From Ephydatia muelleri (lineage: Eukaryota > Porifera > Demospongiae > Spongillida > Spongillidae), in the NCBI GenBank assembly GCA_013339895.1, contig JABACO010000003.1, positions 12,349,754 to 12,413,753 of the forward strand: 64,000 nt of DNA. The letters are read 5' to 3'. Position 1 is the stretch's first letter. The number at the start of each line of letters is the position of its first letter. The position numbers were made by a program, and so were the translations under genes. Below the pieces are notes generated by a model. The model was given only the letters and a program-made list of their open reading frames with translations, ran no database searches and had not been told where the DNA came from. Positions 23,587 through 39,807 of the stretch are shown here, in pieces.

Positions 23587-26500
23587 ATGCTCCACCCTCA
23601 CGTACTCGGATTTGTGGTAACAATGACACTGTTGCAGAATGCTGTTGATTCATCAAATACATCTACAGGTCAGTACCAATCAACCATGTACATTGAGCAT
23701 GTAATAATTCCATTTGTGTTCCCTTCAGTAATAACTTACATCAACCAGACAAACGTCAATTTGCATTGTGCGTGTACTGTTAACTGCCGTGTTGACAATT
23801 GGACATTGAATGGAACAAGCATTCAATTTTCTGGCTCAGGCTACAGCGTTTCAGGTTCCTATTTGGACCTGAATATCCTCCGTGTGCGTCTTGCAGATGA
23901 AGGATTATTTTTATGTAATGGCAATGGTTTTGTCTGTAACTTCTCTTTGGTGGTTCTAGGTATGTCCCTGTGCACTGTGCACGCTTGCTGTACATGCACA
24001 CGCCATTACATCTGAGCAGGATGTTCCATTGCACCACCGAATGTTGTGTGTGCTGTACTAGGATATATGTCAGGTGTGTTTCTGTATCTGAAACACTTTC
24101 AACAGCCTGTCATGATTTATAATACATGTACATTCAAGTGCTTTTTAGTGAAGAGGAATATTGTCCTTGGCGTTGACATTGAAGTTGAGATTGAACCCTT
24201 ACATGTTGCAATTTATCTTTCATGCGAAATTGATTTTGCTGTTTACTATTAAAACCTCTTCAAATACTTTCGAATAGACTTGAGTGTAGCAGTTTTAATT
24301 TGAGTGCCAAGAGATCCTAGCTTTCACATGCTGTAAATGCTATATTGTGTGGCATTCAACCTGAAGGAGCTATGGGGCATGGAAAGGAGAAACACCCGTT
24401 TGAATGTGGCACATGTACATGTATACCATTGTTATGTAAGGCGCAATTCCATCTATCCTATATCTCACAGGCACCCTTCAGTTTGTTTCTTCTCCAAGCA
24501 ATAGCATGTCACCAGTTCTCGACACAGCCGTGATTCTGCTGAATGCAGGTCCAAGTCAGCAAGTCGCACCCACCAGTTTCACACTCTCTGCTCAGGGCTC
24601 CTCACCACCCTGTTGTAATCAATCTGCAGTTCTGGAGCCCCTTCCGTTCTTTGTGACAAACACCACCTACAAACTGCTCAACTACAACTGCCCTAATGTG
24701 ATGTGCACCTATGTAGCTACTCTTCAGGCTGCTCCCTTGATGTTTGTAACTCCTTCTGCAATGTTCAAGACATTCATTGTCACTATCACACCTACTGGTA
24801 TGTTATATTATTACAAATCTGATACATGTCTTTACTTACCTGGTCCGTTTTCTTAGTTAAAAGATTTTTTTTGTTAACACTCTAATAATTACACATTAGC
24901 AGTTAGTGTAGATGCAGAGCATGTACAGTAGTATAGATGCACATTTTTAGCTCCTTGTGCCCTCTCTACTTTGCATGCCTCATTTCAGCTTAAAGCAATT
25001 GGGCTTAATGACAGCAATTTAAACTTGTAGAGATAACCTTGGTGCTTCCAAATGGAGTACACTGTAACTCAATCCTTCAATCTCTGTACCATGTCCAACA
25101 ATTAATTAATTTATTTTCTAAGTGATGCATGTAATGTATGTTAAAGCTATATAACCAGTGGAGGTATCCTTATGGGTGCTCATCTATGTGTATGGTTGGG
25201 AGGCACACTACACTGTACATCAAGCTGCTAGATACTTGGGCATTGCACAACTTACCACAGCAGTATTCTTATGGGTGCCATGTCCTTGAGGCACCTTAGG
25301 TCTGTAGCTCTTGTTTTTTAACACTGCGTCCGCGAGTAAATTGAGGGGAAACTAAAAACCTAAAAGATCCGCTAACAATAGAATCACAGGTACTAGTTGT
25401 AAAATAAGTAGAGTAGCCTTTTACACGATGTTCGCATTATAATTTATAACAGCTGCAACTATCACAGTGCACTTTAAATAAACTAGTTCAGTACTACGCT
25501 TATCATTTTATCATTCGCCGCATTTTTAGTATCCAGCAAGTTGAATGATCTCTCACAAAATGTATCTAATGTTGTCTCAAGAGTTGTACTTCCACATTCC
25601 TGTATTTGAAAAGAAAAATACTCATCAGCGGACCTTTTAGTTTTTTTTACTCCCCCAAAAACGGCCTAAATTGACCCACTTTACTCGCGGATGCGGTGTT
25701 AAGTCTTCGTGCTTTAGAGATGAGGAATTGGTTAGCACGGGTCCACAACGAATCAAACAGCTTTAGGAGGTAACCACAAGGATATGAACATCAAAGATTC
25801 CCGTATTCATCTTCAAACTACAATGTAGGTAGCCACAGGGATATAAACAAATTAAGTTCAAAGATTCATTGTACATGTATTCATCTTCAAACCGCAATGG
25901 TGGAAAGCAGTTGTTAAACCAACTCATTTGTGTGGATAATTGTATTAGGTGTCCTGTTCACAGGTACTATTCTCCAACCAACAAGCACTTCCATTTCACA
26001 AGGTATAGTGTACATGTTATGTGCAACTGTATTGATTGTGCTTGATTTCTGTCACTACTACTGACATCATTGCAGGCAATGAAGCGTTTACTATAATGCT
26101 ACACAACTACACATCCCAAAAAAGAAGTACCATAAAGTACTGCAAATAACAATAAGCCCCTCCCCCATCCACCCTCAACAAAAAAAATGGCTCATGTCTA
26201 AACATGCACATCAACGTTTCCTCAAACTTGTTCAGTATTTCAGAAAATGAAATGGTACCCGTACATGATTATCAAAAAAGATACACAGAAGCGTTCCTTC
26301 TGTAGCTAAGTAAAAAAAGTGCTGTGCGAAGCAGTTGCTGTTGGTTGGATAATGAGAATGTCTTTTCTTTAACCAAATGAGTTTACTACATGTATATGTA
26401 TGTACCTGCCGTGAGTTCCTTCATCTCATGCTATTATTTGCCACAAAACCATCACAGTTGCAGGAAATGGTACATCACATACAGGTGTGTGTACAGTAGA

Positions 26501-27331
26501 ATCATGTAGATCCATTGGTCATACTATATATGGAAGCACATGGCACGTTACCACGAAGTATTGCATCATACATGTAGTATAGATTTACGTGCGTGGCAAT
26601 ATACTTGTACGGTACTGTATCCCCTCTCCCTGTTGTCAATCCTTTCTGCCCTTCTCAAACCCAGTCCTCCACGAGCCACCATAATATTAAATGTACATGT
26701 ATAATTTGGGTTGGGTTGATTTATTGTCTTGCGGTCCATAATGGAGTTAACCCCGCACATTTTTGATGTCAAAATTTATGGTTCATTAATTGTAAGAGCA
26801 AACAGTTTGGCAATTACCATTCGAGGATATGCAAATTTTATTAAATCAAATGTTTGCACTAACCAGAGTTAATATACGCATGTGCTGTATTTCTCAAAAT
26901 ACTGAGATACATTATCACTGATGTAATGTTGCACTAAAAGATATTTGTGTTATGAAATGCAGTACATCTCTTAGGCAAAGGTAGATAAACAAACATGGTA
27001 ATTGGTAATCTTCCACTGATTTTTTATTGCTAGTAATTCAAGCGTTTACTATTCAGGGTTAATCAGAGGTAAACCCTGGACTGCAAGACATTATATGTGC
27101 CTTTTTTTCTTAGATACAGTGCTTTACATCGAAGTCGGCGTACCTATAGGTGGCATCATAATCCTTCTGTTGGTTACTGCCCTTTTGGTGGTGATTTGTA
27201 TCAGGACACACAAACGGAGACCTACCTCTTCAAGTGTGAGAAAGAGAGACAGTTTTGTGGAACAAGATTTGGACATGGCTGTTGAACTAAATGTCATTTC
27301 AAAGGCTGACAATGATGAGAAGAATGTCTGA
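23587..27331 (+). CDS. Single-pass membrane Ig-like receptor (novel)
   Basis: Six exons fit one frame: 23587-23668, 23729-23959, 24471-24797, 25964-26002, 26464-26484 and 27114-27331. All introns are phase 1 with GT-AG ends; the total is 305 residues. The N-terminus (VLGFVVTMTLL core) looks like a signal peptide. Exon 2 carries an Ig-like pattern: LHCACTVNC, DNWTLNG, then LADEGLFLCNG. Exon 3 is a separate module with Cys-Cys and two further cysteines plus N-glycosylation sites (NQS, NTT), and I do not recognise it. Exons 4 and 5 (39 and 21 bp) add a short Ser/Thr/Gly stalk. Exon 6 encodes IGGIIILLLVTALLVVICIR, a membrane span, followed by a basic stop-transfer (THKRR) and a ~40-residue cytoplasmic tail without ITAM/ITIM. 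Likely a cell-surface adhesion or recognition protein. The two micro-exons are inferred only from frame and splice sites. Confidence 0.75.
25318..25702. mobile_element. TTAA-flanked MITE in an intron of the Ig receptor gene
   Basis: The left end TTAACACTGCGTCCGCGAGT pairs with the right end, which read on the minus strand is TTAACACCGCATCCGCGAGT. The match is 21 of 23 through the following AAA, and weaker similarity continues inward (CTAAAAGRTCCGCT). TTAA at both ends fits the target preference of piggyBac-type elements. There is no coding capacity in 385 bp. Confidence 0.8.
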
Positions 27332-27599
27332 TTTCCTTTGCTCATCCAAATATACAGTCTAGGAGACTTCTATCTCATTGTCTGATCATCTCATCCCATG
27401 CTCAATTCTAAACGGTGTCCCAGGACATTCACAAAATACATCGTTTATGTTATTTGTATTTTTTTATTTTAGTACATACATGTATGAATGTTCATATCAA
27501 ATGGTACATACCTAAATGTATGTAAAGAGCAGCATCTGTGATATGAACAGGCAATCATCAACTGTCTTGTGTATTAATTAACTTTAAATTAAAACCAAT

Positions 27600-28060
27600 T
27601 AATTGTACATTGGTTAAAGTACATCATCTGTGGACTATAAAAACTCCAAAAGATTAAATTTAGTGATAAGGGGTGTATTGAAAATTTCATTCATGATGGA
27701 GAAACAACCTCAATAATCAAACACATATTTCATTATAAAACTTATGGGAATAAAATTTTGCATTATTTTCTAAATTGCTTACCTATTCTAATTATAGTGA
27801 TGTTTATTAACTCTTTGGACGCCATGCTAGTTCATATATGCATGCATACATATGCACACAACCGTTATGAATGCTACATGACAGTATAAGTAAGAAATGT
27901 GTGGATTGCAACTTCATGATGCATGCATGTTTGCTGCACTTGTGACCTTAAAAGTACATGACATGCTTGGTTATTTTACTACTACATGTATGGTAATTAT
28001 GCTTCGTCTGAAGAACACATATGACTATTTTTGGATCTTGAATATATGGGTGTTGAAACT
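27600..28060. repeat. Dispersed repeat, copy 2, interrupted
   Basis: This matches 14757-15000 from catctgtggactataaaaac to gtgatgtttattaa. It resumes at ctatttttggatcttgaata near 28024. About 200 bp starting TTAACTCTTTGGACGCC split the copy, so another insertion may have landed in it. Located just 3' of the Ig receptor gene. Confidence 0.6.
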
Positions 28061-28810
28061 TTAACTTTGCAAAAGTTGCAACAGCATGGCTTAGTACCAA
28101 CAATAATATGATAAAGGGGAATCATGGAAACTATTAGCTTGTAACAAGAATTTATTAAATTGATTGATAACTTTTATGATGTTTAATGTTCACTACATGC
28201 ATGTTGTAAAATCAAAGAATATTTTGAAGGTTTCCTCATGTGTGCATGCACTTTAAATTCAAAAGCATGTGCATTTATAGTTTCCTTACATTTGTGTTCT
28301 AAAAAATGTGATGGAGATTTATGCTGAACAGGTTTACATCAGTGCTGAAAGAATTTATTTGTTGGAGCAGTTCTGGCATATAAACACAATATACTGATTA
28401 CTGAAAACTACTATGCCCAGCCCAGCCTCAGTCACTGTAAAAAAAAAAGATATCACACGCACTGCTAATGAATGTTATGCTCATATCATCCACCCACTTG
28501 AATTGCTGTACAATAGTTTCCTTTATAATTTATGAAAATGCAAAACAACTCATTGCTGATTGCAATATACACCTATAATATTTCTTCCTACGTATTACCA
28601 CATGTACATCAGCCAGCAATAGATCACTGATATGCAAAATAATAAAATAGCCTGTATGTACATGCTCATGTCGACCCATCATGCAATCATTTACATATTC
28701 ATGCTAAGTGGAAGTGTGGCACCTACCCAAGCTACCTGTACAATGTGTGATACATGTAGTGTGAGGTGGGGTTTTGGTCTTCACTGACCTAATGATGGTA
28801 TATTAAGTAT

Positions 28811-28962
28811 TGCCTAACTGCAGGTTAAGAAGGAACTGTTACAGTTGAAGTGTTATAAGAAAACATGTTCAAACACTGCATTTAATGTGGTCACATGCCC
28901 AACTACCGCTTCTATATATTGTGACTTTAACTGTAACAGTTCTCCTTAACCTGCAGCTAGGC
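28811..28962. repeat. Inverted repeat, potential 150-nt hairpin
   Basis: Arms of about 39 nt share CTGCAGGTTAAG, AACTGTTACAGTT and AAG. The left arm is 28811-28850 and the right arm about 28922-28962, separated by about 70 nt. Could be a short MITE or a transcribed hairpin. No gene lies within it. Confidence 0.6.
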
Positions 28963-28964
28963 AT

Positions 28965-30450
28965 CCTGTGACAATGACCACAATAGTTACCCGTCATTGG
29001 GTCAATGAAACCACAACCACACCACATGCTACGTGTATACTTAATGTGTAGTCGGTTATGCATTAGGTGGCTAGTGCACCCCTCTAGTTCTGGGGGTAGT
29101 TGAAGGCTTGGGGAGTTGGCAAGGTAGATAACCACACCCCATATGAGTTTGGGGAGTAAATACCTGTGGGGACCATTCCCCCAGCCTTAGAAATCACAGA
29201 CCATATTCAGTCTGCATGGAATGGAAAACAAAATAAAATAAAAGAAATACTACTCTCGTAACTCAGCACTCTTTCTGCGTTGTCCGCGTGGATCATTAAC
29301 CGATAGCAGTTAACCGTCATCACAACTACTCCACATTGTACGTGTACATAGCTAGATGGAAGAAGAGGGAAGTGGAAGTTTGGCATGTGACCATCATATT
29401 AAATGCAGTGTTTGAATATGTTTTCTTATTGACTGTGGACATGTTTATAGTTTGTAATACTGAAATAACTCGCATAGTGCCTTTGATTTTATGTCAGTTT
29501 GGCTTGTCACCATGTGCATGTTTAAGTATGTTGATCATACAGGTATGAACTTCATGCATTTACCATAAGGAGTCACATTTTAAGTTACTACTTGTGAATC
29601 ACATTGCTCCACATGACTGAGAAATGGGGAACCCCATTGTAACTGATTAGAAAACGAAGTACCATATCAAGAGACAACGCTCGTAGAACGAAAATATATA
29701 ACAATTGAACAATTGTGTGTAACTTCTATATTACTATAGCAATATTGCTAAACTTATATTGAGTACGTTAAACTATTTGCCTTCTTGCATTCTACACATG
29801 CAAGCACAAATCAATCCTCTTTACGTTTTCCCAATTCGAAAGGTAGCCAGGCTATATAGCTAGCCAATAAGAAAGTGGATGCTGTGGTGGAGAGTGGGGG
29901 AAAAAACAAACACAAGAGGATTTTTATTCAAATATTCGCTATAGCTACACCGCAGATTTCGATCAATTTGGCATTGTTGAGGAGGGAGAGGTGACGCGTC
30001 GAACTATTTGAACTTAAAAACACCTGATACCAAGCCAAGGCAGTCTGAGATGTTGCTAAATGATGCACGGTGTCCTTTTCTTTGAGTTCTCGTTACAGAA
30101 ATTAAAGCTTTAAGGAGATTGGAAGCTTTTCAGTAGGGGCGGCAGCGTACAACTCGAGTTGATCCCCTAGTACGTATAGCTTAAATAACATTCTATCAAT
30201 CTCGAAACTTTAAAATTCGCCGCAATGCACCTACATGCATCTGCTGTATTATTATCCGTTCAAAAAAGAACCGCATAAACACAACTGGGGGAACCTACTG
30301 TACTTGTATACTCAGCATATATCTTTCGAGGCAAACTGGTTTTATTTAGTGAATCTGGAGCTTAGCTTATAGCTTACGTTACCGATACTGCAGTAGTATA
30401 TAATGAGGTTCCCTTGGCAATGCGTACTGGAGTCGGTAGACGCTTTCCTC
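28965..30450. other. Intergenic sequence upstream of the MGCRQS gene
   Basis: No gene or RNA is recognised here. The segment is moderately AT-rich. Sequence 29800-30450 probably holds the 5' UTR and promoter of the following gene, but no TATA box or other core element can be assigned with confidence. Confidence 0.3.
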
Positions 30451-30514
30451 ATTACATGATTGGGTGCAACAGAACGCTATACATCATTTCTCAAGTTTCA
30501 GTGTTCAACAAAAT

Positions 30515-31147
30515 ATGGGTTGTCGTCAGTCCAGAGTTGTACCAGTTACAAACAGCGTAGAGCCGAAGATAAGGAGTCGGCTGTCACCTGAAATGTGCAC
30601 CATGAAAATTTTTGATTGCGCGGGAAACAAACAGTCGGAAATTCCACATACGGCTGTTTTCACGCCACCGGTTCAAGCAGACACTACAATTTTCATTCCT
30701 ATTTGCTCGGATGTTGAAACTGTGTGTACCTCATCGAGGGAATCGGAAACAGCGACTACTAGGATCGCAGCACTAATCCGACCCCGGGGGGCCCGTGGTC
30801 GGCGCAGGTTGCAGCAGCCTTTAAAAAATGAAGAAAGAGCGGTTGCAGATTCGACGCAAGAAAGCGCTGCAGAAATACTGAAGCGACCGACGGCGGCTGT
30901 CTACACACGGAGACCTGCAAGGGTCGCGTACACCCGCTACTCTGAAGAATGGATGGCGGCCCGAGACAGGCGGGTGGGCTTTCACTCATCGAATGCTGTC
31001 ACTCGCTACTCTCCTCCCAGAACCGTCTTGATACGTGAAACCGACGAAATCACAGTGAGGCCGTTGGCAGCTCGTACTAGACGCGGAGCATGGTACGAGA
31101 CGTCTGTTCAACCGTCTGCGCGCTTCAGGTTGCACCGACACCACTAA
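30515..31147 (+). CDS. Small basic MGCxxS protein A (putative acylated membrane-associated protein)
   Basis: A single-exon ORF of 210 residues starts at the second in-frame ATG (30515). An upstream ATG at 30464 would add 17 residues. I prefer the second because it creates MGCRQSR, the classic context for N-myristoylation at Gly2 with palmitoylation at Cys3. The middle and C-terminal parts are rich in Arg (GARGRRR, RRPARVAYTRYSEEW, RTRRGAW) and end RLHRHH. There is no signal peptide, membrane span or enzyme motif. The family is unknown to me. Such N-termini usually tether small proteins to the inner plasma or ciliary membrane. Gene B, with a similar N-terminus, lies convergent 204 bp away. Confidence 0.6.
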   Translation: MGCRQSRVVPVTNSVEPKIRSRLSPEMCTMKIFDCAGNKQSEIPHTAVFTPPVQADTTIFIPICSDVETVCTSSRESETATTRIAALIRPRGARGRRRLQQPLKNEERAVADSTQESAAEILKRPTAAVYTRRPARVAYTRYSEEWMAARDRRVGFHSSNAVTRYSPPRTVLIRETDEITVRPLAARTRRGAWYETSVQPSARFRLHRHH

Positions 31148-31351
31148 ACGTTCGAAAATGACTCATTGTTCGTGCATGATAAAAGCTATGCACAATTAAC
31201 TGTTCAATAAGTGTTGTAACTATGTGTCATATGGTTGTATTTTATTTTTCATGTACTGAACTACTGCTATACACGTCCTGTACAGCATGCATGCATGTTA
31301 CAATAGAAATGAATGACATATCTGAGTGTTTAGAGATAGATAAACCGGGCC

Positions 31352-31711
31352 TCATCTTAGCCGCTGGTCACCATTGCAGACACCCGTGCTGGAGCCCACT
31401 CCTGGGGTGGATCTTGAAGTGTACGTGAGCAGTGGAGACTTTGATTGGGAAAAACGATTCTCCATTTTCACGAGGTACTGATTCCAATTTTGCGTGTTTG
31501 CACCTTCCAATCCATATAGACTAGGTTCCACATTCTGAGGAGTGTGAGGCAATGCAGCTGGTAGTGAAACACTGCGACGTGGAACAGAATCGAATAATAA
31601 GGGATTCACAGTCACCCTAATAACAACTATTTTTTTCTTCGCCTCTGTTGCCTTTCGTTGCGTAGCATTGAAGTGCTGTGGAGCCACCCGGCTTGAAAGT
31701 GTGCAACCCAT
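31352..31711 (-). CDS. Small MGCxxS protein B (putative acylated membrane-associated protein)
   Basis: The ORF is 119 residues from the ATG at 31711, reading MGCTLSSRVAPQHF. An upstream ATG at 31735 would add eight residues and bury the acylation signal, so the internal start is favoured. MGCxxS is a strong myristoyl/palmitoyl-type N-terminus. A lysine cluster (ATEAKKKIVV) follows near residue 25; the rest is Ser/Pro-rich and ends GDQRLR. No known domain is seen. It is convergent to gene A and head-to-head with AGBL5 (193 bp between start codons). A and B share only the N-terminal motif and basic character; I see no clear homology beyond that. Confidence 0.5.
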   Translation of the reverse strand: MGCTLSSRVAPQHFNATQRKATEAKKKIVVIRVTVNPLLFDSVPRRSVSLPAALPHTPQNVEPSLYGLEGANTQNWNQYLVKMENRFSQSKSPLLTYTSRSTPGVGSSTGVCNGDQRLR

Positions 31712-31904
31712 TTCGCCCAGGGAAAAGGTAGTCATATATAGCCTACACCGTATTTAGGTTTGACAACCATGGTAGCGTCGACTCCCGTCGAGACCGTACG
31801 GCAACGAATCGACGCTTCGTTTCGTAGCAATGATACATCGCTCGCATCCGCCCACTTTTGCGAACTACTTTTAATTAGAGCGCGAAAAAAAAAACAGTTT
31901 GAAG
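31712..31904. promoter_or_regulatory. Compact bidirectional promoter between gene B and AGBL5
   Basis: Only 193 bp separate the start codons of gene B (minus) and AGBL5 (plus). The segment is richer in CpG than its surroundings (tcgac, cccgtcgagaccg, tcgcatccg). No TATA box is placed convincingly. The arrangement implies shared regulation; this is inference from layout only. Confidence 0.45.
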
Positions 31905-38259
<6,355 letters not shown>

Positions 38260-38767
38260 TGATGGGCATGTTAGGGGTGTGCCTTGGGGTTATCGTACTG
38301 GCTGTGCCTAGTTGAGATGCGTACATGGATGTCTTGGACCAGTTCTCTGGGCCTGTGATATAATTGGAAGTTGGTTTTCTGCCTTTCCTCTCTCCTCCAT
38401 CTGGAGCCCCCCTTCCCTCCCAACCGCAACTCGAACCCCCATCCACCTCCCAAAAAAGACAAGAAAAAACGACAAGTAACAAAACTCCCTCCCCCCCCTA
38501 AACTCCAATTACTGCCATCCCTCCTCCCTCACTACAATACCTCACCTCCTTCCTCCCTCTTTTCCCTCCACTCCTCCCCTACCCTTCTCCTCTCCCTCTC
38601 CTTCCTCCCTCCCTCTCTCCCTCCCTCCTCGGCATCCTGTTTGGATAATCTTACTCGTTTATGCATGACATGTGTGGTTACTCTATGGTCTTGTTGTGTA
38701 GTTAGTTGTTTATTCTTCTTTTTATCTGATAATATTTATATTTTAAAAGCTTCTGTGTAGCCAGCAT

Positions 38768-39219
38768 GTATTCAGAGGTGGAATACCTTATCCAGCTGGT
38801 GTTTCTTGCACTGATGTGAGGGGAGGCAAGTGTAAAGAACAGAGCTTCTGGGTGTCACTGGCTGCAGCAAAGATGTGCAGGAAGAAACAGAAAGAGTGGA
38901 ACATTAGTGCTGTAGAAGACAGTTTGTCCGTTACAGGAGTATGCATTGCCAAGCAGCAGCTGTCAAAGAAAGCTGTTGTTAGGAAGGTACATGTAACATC
39001 ACCATGAATTTCATGATACCTATTTGCTAAAAACAGGATTGTAAAGTCATGTGTGTCATTCCATCCATCTCCTCTCCCCATCCCTCTCTCCCTCCCTCTC
39101 CCCCCTCCCAGCATGCGCAAAAGCTGCTGCCAAGGAGGGCCAGCGAGAAGAATGCCAAGATCCAGATGACAGTACGTCTGCCTGCAAGAGCATGCAGCGA
39201 TGGAGAACTGAATAGATGA
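38768..39219 (+). CDS. Two protein-like exons of uncertain parent (AGBL5 tail or separate small gene)
   Basis: Exon-like block 1 ends at a donor (AGGAAG|GTACAT, about 38987). It reads RGGIPYPAGVSCTDVRGGKC, then KEQSFWVSLAAAKMCRKKQK and AVEDSLSVTGVCIAKQQLSK. Block 2 starts after an acceptor (cccctcccag, 39112) and reads HAQKLLPRRASEKNAKIQMT; it continues to a TGA at 39217-39219. The two join in phase 0. Composition (Lys/Arg-rich, no low complexity) is convincingly coding. A weak splice from the last AGBL5 exon (donor GTAATG at 38256, acceptor at 38760) would be in phase and would make this the AGBL5 C-terminus. Otherwise it is a separate gene whose start I cannot place. No domain recognised. 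Confidence 0.4.
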
Positions 39220-39807
39220 TGAATGCATGGTGGTGTGTGCTGTGCCAAGTGTGTGTGTGTGTACCTGTGCCAACTGATGCAGTATGTGCTGATGTCCAGA
39301 GAAAACATGTTCAAGGATGTTTTGTTTGTTGTAAGGTACTTCTCTTGTGCCTTTTTACCAGCTGCTCGTCTTCAAATACAATGCATAAAACTTACATCAC
39401 GCTTACGTAATAACGACCGCATTCCAATGCGAAGTCCAAAAGTAGCAACACTTCTCCTTTTATGGAATTGGCTCCTGCCATTTTTGGCTGAGACTAGTTC
39501 GGAAGCTGTGATGGTAAGTGCCCGAGAAAGTTGTGCTGTGCGAGCTGAAAGCGTGCGTTGTAAACAGGCGCCCGAACCGTGTACTTGAACGCGCTCACGA
39601 ATAAGCACACGCTTGCACGTGTGAGTTATTAACGACAGCGTTATACATCCACACGCTACTTTGCCTGTATTCTGTTGCGGGCACGACAAAGTACTGCAAA
39701 ATATATACAAATCCTTTTCCCCGTCACTCTCCTTACCACTCACCACCACACGGCCCTAGATGCAGACTTGTGCACAGTGTTGAACCATATATATATTTGG
39801 ATGCCAT

